Assembly (NCBI GenBank): GCA_964407285.1
Contig: CAYOVG010000104.1
Location: 1-18,685 of the forward strand
Reading direction: 5' to 3'
From: CAYOVG01 sp964407285
Lineage (GTDB): Bacteria; Desulfobacterota; Syntrophobacteria; Syntrophobacterales; Syntrophobacteraceae
Length of the DNA: 18,685 bases
Part shown: positions 1 through 8,341 of the stretch, piece after piece
Layout: every line of letters begins with the position of its first letter
Numbering within the stretch: position 1 is the stretch's first letter
Notes under the pieces: generated by a model
Told to the model about the DNA's origin: nothing
Databases searched by the model: none
Seen by the model: only the letters and a program-made list of their open reading frames with translations
Made by a program: the position numbers and the translations under genes

Positions 1-219
1 TTGGCCCTGCCGTGTCGGTGAGCGCATAGGGGCCATGCGGATGTTGCGCTCCCTCTGTCCTTCGGAATGCGGGCCGTTTGAAAGATGATCAAGCAACTCA
101 ATCCCGTCAGTCACACAAGTGAAAGCAGCATTGGCTCCAGCATCCCTAAACGCTTCGGTGGCCATAAAGCAGTCATCCTCATCATCGTCCGCCATAATTA
201 CCGTCTTTTGAGAATCCAT
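1..219 (-). CDS. Response regulator, single receiver domain (partial, cut by left edge)
   Basis: The first 50 codons read as the start of a CheY-like receiver of the small Rcp1 type: a hydrophobic beta strand (TVIMADDDEDDCF) carrying the acidic cluster that binds Mg, then a helix with A-F-R-D-A-G, and a 'DGIELLDHL' segment typical of this family. The phosphoacceptor aspartate, the Thr/Ser and the Lys would lie beyond the window. The start ATG lies only 6 nt after the stop of the large histidine kinase, with a GAGAGG ribosome binding site inside that gene's last codons, so the two are surely co-transcribed and likely cognate partners. The last 20 or so visible residues (after HLSNG) do not resemble the usual 'PDLILLDLNMP' strand; this may be an insert, a divergence, or the end of reliable sequence. 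The family role is phosphorelay from the adjacent kinase; the output is unknown because no DNA-binding or enzymatic domain is visible. Confidence 0.75.
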   Translation of the reverse strand, partial: MDSQKTVIMADDDEDDCFMATEAFRDAGANAAFTCVTDGIELLDHLSNGPHSEGQRERNIRMAPMRSPTRQGQ

Positions 220-225
220 TCCAGA

Positions 226-3200
226 CTACCCTCTCTGCTCTATCTGCCTGATCGGCAGATCAATAATGAAGGTGGACCCTTTTCCCGGCACGCTCCTGGC
301 TGCAATGCTTCCTCCGTGCTGCTCGACTATTTTTCGGCAAATGGCGAGTCCCATGCCGGTGCCTTCGTATGTGCCTTTTGTGTGGAGCCGCTGGAAGGGA
401 GTAAAAATCTTGCCGACAAACTGCTCTTCAAAGCCGATCCCATTGTCCTCAACAAGTATTTTGACGAACCTCCTATCCTGACTGTCGGTATAGATCCTGA
501 TCGAGAGAGGTTCGTTTTCCTTTCTGTATTTCAAGGCGTTACCGACCAGGTTCTGAAAAAGCTGACTCATCCGGGTTCTATCGGCATCGATGATCGGAAG
601 GTCTGATATTTCGATACTCGCCCTCTCCTGGGCAATTTGGTGCTCAAAGACGCTAATCACTTCATCAAGGGTTTCCTTCAAATCAACCGGCTTGTAGGGT
701 TCGGGCCTTGTAGCGACACGGGAGAACTGCAGAAGGTCCTGGATCAACTGTCTCATGCGTGTGGCGGAATTTTCCATTCTTATCAGATAGTCCTTGCCTT
801 GTTCGCTGAGCTGCCCTTCACACCGGGCTCTGAGCATACTGCCAAAAGTCTGTATCTTTCTCAATGGTTCCTGGAGGTCATGCGAGGCAATGAAGGCAAA
901 CTCCTGCAACTCCTGGTTGACCATCTCCAGGCGCCGAGCATATGCTCTGAGCTCAGTCTCGGCTTTCTTGCGTTCTGTGATGTCGATGCCCATTTCCAGG
1001 ATGAGGGTGGAACCATCCGTTTCGGTGAACGGGAAATCAAACACACTGTAAAGGTGGTGGTTGGGGCCGGTCCATTCCCACTGACGGGGAGCCATGTCTT
1101 CAAGAACCTTATAGGTTTCGCAAACCTCACAAGGCTCGTTGCGTCCGAACAGGAATTCAAAACAGCGAAGCCCCTCCTCCGACTCGCCAAAGTGCTCTCG
1201 AAAAACACGGTTCACGAAGCTGACGTGATAGTCGGGTTTTAAGAGGCAAATATAGACGGGCAGTGTCTCCAGAACATCATAGAATCGCTGCCTCTCCGCC
1301 TTGACTGTTTCAAGTGCCTTTTTGCGCTCCTCTACCTCCACAGTCAGTTTCTGATTCACCATCTCCAGTTCGGCAGTACGTTCCTCCACACGCAATTCCA
1401 GCTCGTAATGCGCTTTGCGCAGTGCCTCCTCGGCTCTTTTTCGCAGCAGAGCCTGCACTATCGCCGGAGCAATCGCCTCTACCATATGCTGGTGTTCTTG
1501 AGTGTATCCGCCTTCCCGGTTTCCAAGAGCAACAATCCCGATGGTTTTCCCCTCCCTCTTGAGAGGAACTCCAAGAAAGGTTGTCAGTCGCGGATGGCCG
1601 GCTGGTGTACCGATGCTGTGGGGATGGGAATAGGGGTCGTTTGTGAGAAGGCTCTTGCCGTCCAGCAAGACACGGCCATAGAGTCCGGGGGGCTTGAAAT
1701 CCCCCGGAGGTCTTCGATGCCCGCTCTTGTCGTACATCTTGCAGAGCTCCCAGCCGGGATTGCTGATTGCAAGGTCGTGGAGCAGGCCGTCAGAGCCGAT
1801 TTCGCCGATGAAGCTGAATTTGCTCTCAGTCAGATCCTCTACCACCGTTAAACACGCATCGCCAAGTTGCTCGTCCGTCTCACAAGTGAGGGCCTTTTGG
1901 AAGATCAGATTGATCGTCTCCAGGATTGCCTTCTGATTCTTGATTTTCTCCTCGGCCTGCCTGCGCTCGGTAATGTCGAAGACCGAGGCGATCCAGCCGG
2001 TAACCTCACCCTTTCCGTCTCTCTCGGGTACATACGTCACGAACTCGAATCGAGTGCCGATTCCCTTGTAAGGGATTTCAATCTCGTATTCGACCTTCTC
2101 GCCCCGCAGGACGCTCTCGACGTAGGGGCGAATTGTCTCGAACGCTTCGCGCCCTATGATCTCGGGGATAGGCTTGCCGATGATTTCTTCCGCCGGGCGG
2201 CCGAACATCTGGGCGCAAGCCCGGTTCACGAAGACGTAGCGAAGGTCGCGGCTCAGGCGCGCAAGCACGATAGGCGTCGCGTCGGCGACAAGCTGGAGCT
2301 CCGCTTCTTTCACACGCAGGGCCTCCTCCGCCTGCTTGCGCGCGGTGACATCGCTTGCTGCCCCGAACCACTCGGTGATCTCCCCATTCTCGTCCAATAG
2401 GGGGATTGCCCGTGAGAACGTCCAGCCCAAGGAGCCATCCACGCGCAGGACCCGGTGCTCCAGCTCAAAGACGGTCTTGTTCCAGATGGCTTCGTTGATG
2501 ACTGTCGTCACCTGGGGCTGATCTTCCGGGTGAATATATCTCTGTAGCCAAGTGCTGCTTGGATCTTCGACGTCGGGAATAAAATTCCGACCAATGAGCT
2601 GGCGCATCTCGCTCCAGTCCGGGCTCATGCGATAGACCACATCCGAGCTTGCCTGAACCAAGGCGAGGAGCCGCTCCTCGCTCTCACGCAACGCATCCAT
2701 AGACCGCCTGCGCTCCTTTTCCCGCATCTCGACTTGAATTCTGGCATAGAGTACGGGTGCTATTCTGGCGGCAACGGCATCGATGAATTCCCGGTCCCCT
2801 TCGGTATAGCCCGTCTCCTTGTTTGCCAGGTTGAAAAGCCCTATCGCTTTGCCCTGAAACACGATCGGCACTGCAATATTGTTGCAAATCGGCACATGAC
2901 CGAGCGGGATCTTGGCCTCCCTGTTGGTGTACAGTGTCGTCTGATCCAGCATCGCCCGACTCCAGAGCCCCTTCCATTTGTCGGACGTATAGCAGATGCA
3001 CTTGCCCTCTATTTCGCACTGATCAAGGAGCTTTGACATAGTCGGGCAAATCAGGTCATCCTGCTCGTCTATGTAGCCGAATACCCCGTGTCTGCTCTCC
3101 ATTGCCTCGAGCACGATGTCCAGCGTCTTATCGTAGAGATCGTCTCCTCCCTCCTTGACAAACACCTCAAGAATCCTGTTGGCAAGAGCCGCTTCCCGGT

Positions 3201-4908
3201 TTTCCTTCCGCAGCCTCTCCTCGGCCAGTTTGCGCTCGGTGATGTCTTGGATGACCCCAATGGAGCGCAGCGGGCTTCCATCTCCATCGCGCAGGATTGC
3301 GGCATGCACCTCCACCCACCGGATGGAGCCGTCCTTTCTCAGATAGCGCTTCTGACTCACGTACTCCGGAGCCTCCCCGCTCAGTGCCTTCCGGTAGGCA
3401 ATACGGTCCGCATCCCTGTCGTCCGGGTGGGAGACCTCGCTGAAGGTCATCGCCAGCAGTTCGTCCCTGGAATAGCCCGTGATTTCGCAGAGTTTTTGAT
3501 TGACTCGAATGAACCGCCCGGTTGTGCTGTCCACTTCGGCCTGACCGACGGCAGAAAGCTCGAAAGCGGCGACGGCGCGCAGCTCGCTCTCCCGGAGCAT
3601 TCTCTCCAGCGACTTCCGCTCGGTGATGTCCTTGCCGTAGAGATTGATGTAACCGGAGCTTGAGACCGGGGTGAGCGTCAGGAGGTAGACCGTGGGACCG
3701 CACTCGACTTCGATGTCCATGGGTGTGCCCAACTCCATGGCCTCGGCCATGAGCCGCCGCCAGTTCCCGGGAAGCCGCCCGCCTACTGTCCAGCGAAGGC
3801 TTTCGAGCATGTGCGAACTGCTCGCATTGGCATACAGGAGCACACCTTCCGCGCTTGTCCGCAGCACGGGGTTCGGGTTTTCGCCTGGGAACCTGGCCGT
3901 GCTTTCGATTTCTCTCAGGGCCTGTTTGTGTTCGGTCATATCTTGGACGAGCACAACGAAGCCTTTGGTGTGCCCTTCCCTGTCTCGATGGGGGATGTAG
4001 GACTTGTTCACATAGCGGATTCCTCCATCCCTGTAGGGCAATTCCTGCTCGAAGGTGACTGTGCGGCCAGAGAGGGCTGTCTCTATGCGCGGCAGAAGCG
4101 CCCGGTAGGTGTCCTCCCCGAAAACCTCCCGCATGTGTTTGCCCGAGATATCGTCCTCTCCAAACCATTCATTGTAAGTCTTGTTGCTGAAGCGGTGCCG
4201 GTGATCGGAATCGATGAAGGAGACAAGGACAGGCAGGGAGTCGATGATCAGGTGTAGTTGCTCCTCACTTTCGCGCAACGCCTCCTCGGCTTGCTTTCGC
4301 CTGGTTATGTCCACATTGATCCCGATCATTCGCGTGGGTTGACCGGAAGAATCAAAGAAAACCTGAGCGCAACCGTACATCCAGCGGACCTCTCCGGTAT
4401 CTTGGCGTCGGATGCGAAACTCTATCTCGAACTCGCCTGTCTCCAACGACTTCTTTACGGCAGCAGCACCCGCCTCCCGGTCTTCGGGCACCAGGCACTC
4501 TACCCAATCCTCGTAGCGGCCCCCAAACTCACCGGGCTCCAGCCCATAGAGAGCCAGCAGCTCATGAGACCAGAGGTTCACGTCTGTTTTTGCGTCCCAA
4601 TCGAAGGTGCCCGAGCCTCCGGCTTTGAGCGCCAGAGCGAGGCGCTGTTCGCTTTGCCGCAACGCCTCCGCCACTGGATTGTTTCCTGTGACATCTCCGG
4701 AAACCGAGACGAACCGCCCGAGATATCCGCTCGCATCCAAGACAGGCTCACACATGGCAAAACCTTCGGTCATGTTGCCAAGAACCTGCCGGTATCGGTC
4801 CCCCGAGCAAAGGTCGAAACTTGGCTTGGCCTCCAGTTCTGAAAGCTTCCTGCGCAAAGCCCCCACTTCTTCGAGGAGCTGTTCCCTGGTTTTCTCTCGG
4901 TCCACCAT
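226..4908 (-). CDS. Multi-PAS/GAF sensor histidine kinase (1560 aa, soluble)
   Basis: Very large cytoplasmic histidine kinase without any membrane segment. Approximate order (residues from the ATG used here): short coiled coil 1-30, degenerate PAS 33-80, PAS 82-205, PAS 214-322, degenerate PAS 334-425, PAS 438-556, GAF 572-721, PAS 742-858, PAS 868-980, GAF 990-1154, coiled coil 1155-1205, PAS 1208-1311, HisKA with phospho-acceptor His1343 in SHDLQEP, and HATPase_c with N-box QNLVGNALKYR, G1 DNGIGF (Asp1488), F-box IFTPFQRLH and G2 GTGMGLAI. Most PAS units end in the usual DITERK motif. The last PAS carries a C-E-V-C pair (Cys1260, Cys1263) and the first GAF several cysteines, which may bind a metal or sense redox (inference). 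An AGGTGA Shine-Dalgarno sits 8 nt before ATG 4908; the in-frame GTG at 4920 overlaps that site and is unlikely. It is followed by a response regulator 6 nt downstream, its probable partner. Confidence 0.95.
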   Translation of the reverse strand: MVDREKTREQLLEEVGALRRKLSELEAKPSFDLCSGDRYRQVLGNMTEGFAMCEPVLDASGYLGRFVSVSGDVTGNNPVAEALRQSEQRLALALKAGGSGTFDWDAKTDVNLWSHELLALYGLEPGEFGGRYEDWVECLVPEDREAGAAAVKKSLETGEFEIEFRIRRQDTGEVRWMYGCAQVFFDSSGQPTRMIGINVDITRRKQAEEALRESEEQLHLIIDSLPVLVSFIDSDHRHRFSNKTYNEWFGEDDISGKHMREVFGEDTYRALLPRIETALSGRTVTFEQELPYRDGGIRYVNKSYIPHRDREGHTKGFVVLVQDMTEHKQALREIESTARFPGENPNPVLRTSAEGVLLYANASSSHMLESLRWTVGGRLPGNWRRLMAEAMELGTPMDIEVECGPTVYLLTLTPVSSSGYINLYGKDITERKSLERMLRESELRAVAAFELSAVGQAEVDSTTGRFIRVNQKLCEITGYSRDELLAMTFSEVSHPDDRDADRIAYRKALSGEAPEYVSQKRYLRKDGSIRWVEVHAAILRDGDGSPLRSIGVIQDITERKLAEERLRKENREAALANRILEVFVKEGGDDLYDKTLDIVLEAMESRHGVFGYIDEQDDLICPTMSKLLDQCEIEGKCICYTSDKWKGLWSRAMLDQTTLYTNREAKIPLGHVPICNNIAVPIVFQGKAIGLFNLANKETGYTEGDREFIDAVAARIAPVLYARIQVEMREKERRRSMDALRESEERLLALVQASSDVVYRMSPDWSEMRQLIGRNFIPDVEDPSSTWLQRYIHPEDQPQVTTVINEAIWNKTVFELEHRVLRVDGSLGWTFSRAIPLLDENGEITEWFGAASDVTARKQAEEALRVKEAELQLVADATPIVLARLSRDLRYVFVNRACAQMFGRPAEEIIGKPIPEIIGREAFETIRPYVESVLRGEKVEYEIEIPYKGIGTRFEFVTYVPERDGKGEVTGWIASVFDITERRQAEEKIKNQKAILETINLIFQKALTCETDEQLGDACLTVVEDLTESKFSFIGEIGSDGLLHDLAISNPGWELCKMYDKSGHRRPPGDFKPPGLYGRVLLDGKSLLTNDPYSHPHSIGTPAGHPRLTTFLGVPLKREGKTIGIVALGNREGGYTQEHQHMVEAIAPAIVQALLRKRAEEALRKAHYELELRVEERTAELEMVNQKLTVEVEERKKALETVKAERQRFYDVLETLPVYICLLKPDYHVSFVNRVFREHFGESEEGLRCFEFLFGRNEPCEVCETYKVLEDMAPRQWEWTGPNHHLYSVFDFPFTETDGSTLILEMGIDITERKKAETELRAYARRLEMVNQELQEFAFIASHDLQEPLRKIQTFGSMLRARCEGQLSEQGKDYLIRMENSATRMRQLIQDLLQFSRVATRPEPYKPVDLKETLDEVISVFEHQIAQERASIEISDLPIIDADRTRMSQLFQNLVGNALKYRKENEPLSIRIYTDSQDRRFVKILVEDNGIGFEEQFVGKIFTPFQRLHTKGTYEGTGMGLAICRKIVEQHGGSIAARSVPGKGSTFIIDLPIRQIEQRG

Positions 4909-5480
4909 ACCGCACTTCACCTTTCACACTCGTTCAACAGAAGATAGGATTACCTTGTGACGCCCTCCTGATGCGATACAGAATAGCCCGGCCGTAAGGT
5001 GGGCTGAATTCCCTGTGAGTATTAGCAAAAATGGGGAGAAACAACAATCTTTCAATCACAGAGACATCTCAGGGTTGTCAAAAAACTATAATTGACTCCG
5101 GTTGCGCAGGGAGAATCCGGTTCAGAGTGCTCGCCCGCTACCGAATCCAAACTGGGATTTCCGCTCCGTTCATGTTTGTGAGGAGTGGAATAATGACCGG
5201 CAAAGAGGTCCTACTGATTAACCACATGCTGATGGAAGCATACTTCGGATATTGACCGGATAACTCAAATATTCCTACCGTTGTAAACCCGCTCGTGCTA
5301 TCGTACTGATCGAGATGAAAACCGAATTCCATGACAGTGTGCGCTCAAAATTCCTGACAGCCGAAAGCTGCCGGGATGGATCTCTTCTGCTCTGAAGAGT
5401 CAGATACGCAGGACGAAGCCAAAATCGAAGGGCAACTCTTAGTCGAACTGCATGAGTTGCACTCGCATGAGGATTTACCT
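4909..5480. other. Divergent intergenic region (572 bp)
   Basis: This stretch separates the start of the large kinase (minus) from the start of the EAL protein (plus), so it must carry promoters for both. I see no convincing sigma-70 promoter: a TTGACA on the minus strand (5082-5077) has only TGATTG at the right spacing, and a TATAAT at 5087-5092 has no -35 partner. Visible structure: an AGCCC/GGGCT stem around 4986-5006; a 20-codon ORF with a strong ribosome binding site at 5193-5255; and two direct CGGATA copies at 5246-5251 and 5257-5262, 11 bp start to start. An open frame continuous with the EAL gene begins at 5376 but lacks a good ribosome binding site. Confidence 0.7.
5193..5255 (+). 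CDS. Possible 20-aa peptide ORF (leader or remnant)
   Basis: ATG preceded by AGGAG at 5181-5185 with an ideal 7-nt gap; it encodes MTGKEVLLINHMLMEAYFGY and then TGA. The ribosome binding site is better than that of several large genes in this window. The peptide starts like the first beta strand of a receiver domain (KEVLLI) but the acidic pair is replaced by N-H, so it might be the stub of a decayed response regulator, or a leader peptide for the EAL gene that starts 225 bp downstream. No homology can be tested here. Such short ORFs with a good site also occur by chance. Confidence 0.25.
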   Translation: MTGKEVLLINHMLMEAYFGY

Positions 5481-8057
5481 ATGCGGAAACAAAACCTTAC
5501 CACCAGCATTCTTCTCGTAGAAGATGATGAAGACGATTTCATCCTCCTTCGGGATGTCCTCTCAGGCATATCCACCAGAGACTTTGACCTTCACTGGGTA
5601 ATGGATTTCAATCTCGCTTTGGAAGCTCTATCCGATGATTCCTATGATGTGTGCCTTCTTGATTATCGGCTCGGCAACCATAACGGGTTGGATGTGCTGA
5701 AGGCGATTAGACCCAAGTCCGATATTCCATTCATCTTCCTCACGGGCCAGGGGGACTATGAACTGGATCTCGAGATCATGCAAGCGGGAGCGGACGATTA
5801 TCTCACCAAGGACCAACTGAACACAACCACCCTGGAGCGTTCTATCCGGTATGTGCTGGAACGTAAGCAGAAGAAAGAACAACTGCTCAAGGCCGAGAAG
5901 GTTATCCAGGCACTGAGTGAGTGCAATCACGCCGTCATTCACCTCAAAGACGAGGTAGAACTGCTGCGGGAGATCTGCCGCATTATCGTGGAGGTTGGGG
6001 GATACAGGATGGCGTGGGTCGGCTATGCCGAGCACGATGAAGCTAAAACGGTCTTGCCCATAGCTAAGTTTGGGTGCGATGAAAACTACGTGGAATCCCT
6101 CGGGATAGTCTGGGCGGACGTGGAGAGGGGCCGGGGGCCAACCGGGGTGACCATCCGAACCGGAACCCCTTATGTTTGCAACGACATCCTGGAAAATCCC
6201 CATTTTGCGCCATGGCGTGAAGATGCGCTCAAAAGAGGGTATGCTTCATCGGTTGTCTTTCCGCTCAGGATAGAGGCGTCGGTTTTCGGGGCGCTCAACA
6301 TCTATGCTCAGGAATCCGGCGCATTCAGGGGCCGGGAATTTGAGTTGCTCCAGCAAATGGCCAACGACCTCACATTCGGGATCAATACGCTGCGATCCCA
6401 GCAAAAGATGAAACAGCTCGCCACGGCTGTCGAGAAGTCGTCCGATTGGATTCTCATCACGGACAAGGCAGGACGGATCGAGTATGTAAATAACGCCGTG
6501 GGGCACATAACCGGCTACAAAAAAGAAGAAGTGCTGGGCAAGACTCCGAGGATTTTCAAGTCCGGAAGGTACGATGAGGCCTTCTACAGGCAGATGTGGG
6601 AGACGCTTCTCTCGGGGACAACCTTTGTCGGCATTCTCACCAACAGGAGGAAAGACGGCGAACTGTTCGAAATCTTTCACACCGTCACCCCCCTGTCGGA
6701 CTACAACGGCGAGATCACCCACTTTGTGGCCACATCCAAAGATATTACCGAACACAAGCAGTTGGAACAACGGATCAATTACCTGGCCTATTACGACGAA
6801 CTTACCGGACTCCCGAACAGGTCCCTTTTTACGGACCGCGTGAAGCAGGCCATTGCCAGGGGGGAGCACCACGGACAGTCCGTAGGCGTTCTGTTCCTAG
6901 ACATCGATAGGTTTCACCTGATCAACGACGTTCTGGGCTCCGGCATCGGCGATATGCTATTGAAAGAGACCGGTAGAAGACTTTCCGAATACGTGCGCGA
7001 AGGAGACACGGTAGCCCGGCTGGGAAACGACGAGTACGCCATCCTCTTCAACGACATGGCAAGACCGGAGGACGTGATCTTTCTCCTTCAGGAACTGACG
7101 GAGGTGCTTTCAATGCCCATAACGACCGGTGGTGAGCATACCGTTTTGACTTTCAGCGTCGGCGTTTCAATCTATCCCGACGATACAACGGATGCCGAGG
7201 CGTTGCTGCGGAACTCCGACATGGCCTGTCAAAGGGCCAAGCAGGGTGGAGGGAATACCTATCTCTTTTTTACAGCGGCCATGAACACAGCGGCATCCGA
7301 ATTCGTGGTGATGGAACGAAGACTGAAAAGCGGGCTGCTCCATAATGAATTCATTTTGCACTACCAGCCCTACTGGGATGTCCATACCAGAAAGATGGTG
7401 GGGATGGAAGCCCTCATCAGATGGCAAACCAGAGAGGAGGGCTTGATCCCTCCCGGAAAGTTCATCCCCGTGCTCGAAGAAACGGGGATGATCGTCGAGG
7501 TCGGTGAATGGGTGTTTCGCACAGCCATACGTCAAATCCGAGAGTGGCTGGACAGGGGCTATTCCGTCGTGCCGATATCGGTGAATCTCTCGCTCATCCA
7601 GTTTCGCCAGAAAAACCTTGCCGCGACCATCAAAAAGATTCTGGAAGAGTGCGGCGTATCGCCGACTCTGCTCATCGCGGAGATAACGGAAAGCGCGTTT
7701 ATGGAAGATTTAGAGTATACCGGTTCGACGCTCAGGGAGTTGCGCGCTGCAGGTCTTTCGGTATCGATCGATGACTTCGGCACGGGCTACTCGTCTCTCA
7801 GTTACCTGAGAAAATTGCCGGTGGACAATCTCAAGATCGACATATCGTTCATACGTGAGTTGGGGCAGGACACCGATGCGGAAAAGATCGTCTCGGCAAT
7901 AGTGACAATGGCAAGGGCGCTGAACTTGAAAGCGATCGCCGAAGGGGTGGAAACGGAGCAGCAAATGCAACTGCTGCGGTTCTTCGGCTGCGACACGGTC
8001 CAGGGATTTTACCTGTCCCGCCCCCTGCCCGTGCAGGAGCTTGAGAAACTCCTCTGA
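5481..8057 (+). CDS. Receiver-GAF-PAS-GGDEF-EAL protein, probable c-di-GMP phosphodiesterase
   Basis: 858 aa, soluble. Residues 8-125 form a receiver domain: acidic cluster E-D-D-E-D-D at 14-19, phosphoacceptor Asp61 in LLDYRLG, then FLTGQGD and YLTKDQ for the conserved Thr and Lys. A GAF domain covers about 135-307, a PAS domain ending DITEHK about 309-430, GGDEF about 434-599 and EAL about 609-855. The GGDEF signature is GNDEY (515-519), so cyclase activity is doubtful, but an RxxD inhibitory site (REGD) five residues upstream is intact. The EAL site looks complete: E643-A-L-I-R, NLS, ITES, D764-D765-FGTGYS, LKID and AEGVET. Family knowledge predicts hydrolysis of c-di-GMP to pGpG, controlled by phosphorylation and possibly by GTP or c-di-GMP at the GGDEF domain. 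A GAGGA site 7 nt before ATG 5481 favours this start over the longer frame from 5376. The kinase supplying phosphate is not identified. Confidence 0.93.
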   Translation: MRKQNLTTSILLVEDDEDDFILLRDVLSGISTRDFDLHWVMDFNLALEALSDDSYDVCLLDYRLGNHNGLDVLKAIRPKSDIPFIFLTGQGDYELDLEIMQAGADDYLTKDQLNTTTLERSIRYVLERKQKKEQLLKAEKVIQALSECNHAVIHLKDEVELLREICRIIVEVGGYRMAWVGYAEHDEAKTVLPIAKFGCDENYVESLGIVWADVERGRGPTGVTIRTGTPYVCNDILENPHFAPWREDALKRGYASSVVFPLRIEASVFGALNIYAQESGAFRGREFELLQQMANDLTFGINTLRSQQKMKQLATAVEKSSDWILITDKAGRIEYVNNAVGHITGYKKEEVLGKTPRIFKSGRYDEAFYRQMWETLLSGTTFVGILTNRRKDGELFEIFHTVTPLSDYNGEITHFVATSKDITEHKQLEQRINYLAYYDELTGLPNRSLFTDRVKQAIARGEHHGQSVGVLFLDIDRFHLINDVLGSGIGDMLLKETGRRLSEYVREGDTVARLGNDEYAILFNDMARPEDVIFLLQELTEVLSMPITTGGEHTVLTFSVGVSIYPDDTTDAEALLRNSDMACQRAKQGGGNTYLFFTAAMNTAASEFVVMERRLKSGLLHNEFILHYQPYWDVHTRKMVGMEALIRWQTREEGLIPPGKFIPVLEETGMIVEVGEWVFRTAIRQIREWLDRGYSVVPISVNLSLIQFRQKNLAATIKKILEECGVSPTLLIAEITESAFMEDLEYTGSTLRELRAAGLSVSIDDFGTGYSSLSYLRKLPVDNLKIDISFIRELGQDTDAEKIVSAIVTMARALNLKAIAEGVETEQQMQLLRFFGCDTVQGFYLSRPLPVQELEKLL

Positions 8058-8181
8058 GGGAAAGGCAAACATCTCCGGATCATTTCTTGAGAAGAGCCAG
8101 GGTTCACCTATCGGCAAGAGCCTTCAGATTTCGAACCGTCGGACGGATGGCCTCCGAGGGTAGGGTTCTTACCACCTCGAA

Positions 8182-8199
8182 ATACCGTTAAGACGGTAT
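8182..8199. promoter_or_regulatory. Perfect 7-bp inverted repeat between EAL gene and membrane kinase
   Basis: ATACCGT, loop TAAG, ACGGTAT: a perfect dyad in the 284-bp gap between the EAL gene and the membrane kinase. The right arm overlaps a second palindrome, GGTATACC (8195-8202). A run of five T lies about 10 nt beyond, too far for a standard intrinsic terminator, so it may be an operator or a weak terminator. No strong promoter is visible: TTGACA at 8239-8244 has no good -10 at 16-18 bp. Confidence 0.35.
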
Positions 8200-8341
8200 A
8201 CCATTCCCATTTTTAGGTCATATATAAAGCGCGTGAAGTTGACAGGGATCAACAGCGGTTTCCTGTGTAGAGGGCTTTGTCCGATACGGTTTTAGGGATT
8301 TCCATAAGATAGCCTGATATGTATGGAATTGGGAGCACGGT

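Noticed and set aside
3167..4168. 333-codon minus-strand frame inside the large kinase
   Set aside because: It is a shifted frame of the kinase on the same strand, rich in Arg, His and Gly, with no domain; the PAS series in the main frame is continuous.
4909..4920. GTG start four codons upstream for the large kinase
   Set aside because: The GTG is part of the AGGTGA ribosome binding site that serves ATG 4908.
5376..5480. Longer N-terminus for the EAL protein
   Set aside because: No good ribosome binding site at 5376; the receiver domain starts right after ATG 5481, which has one.
8239..8267. TTGACA upstream of the membrane kinase
   Set aside because: No acceptable -10 at 16-18 bp spacing.
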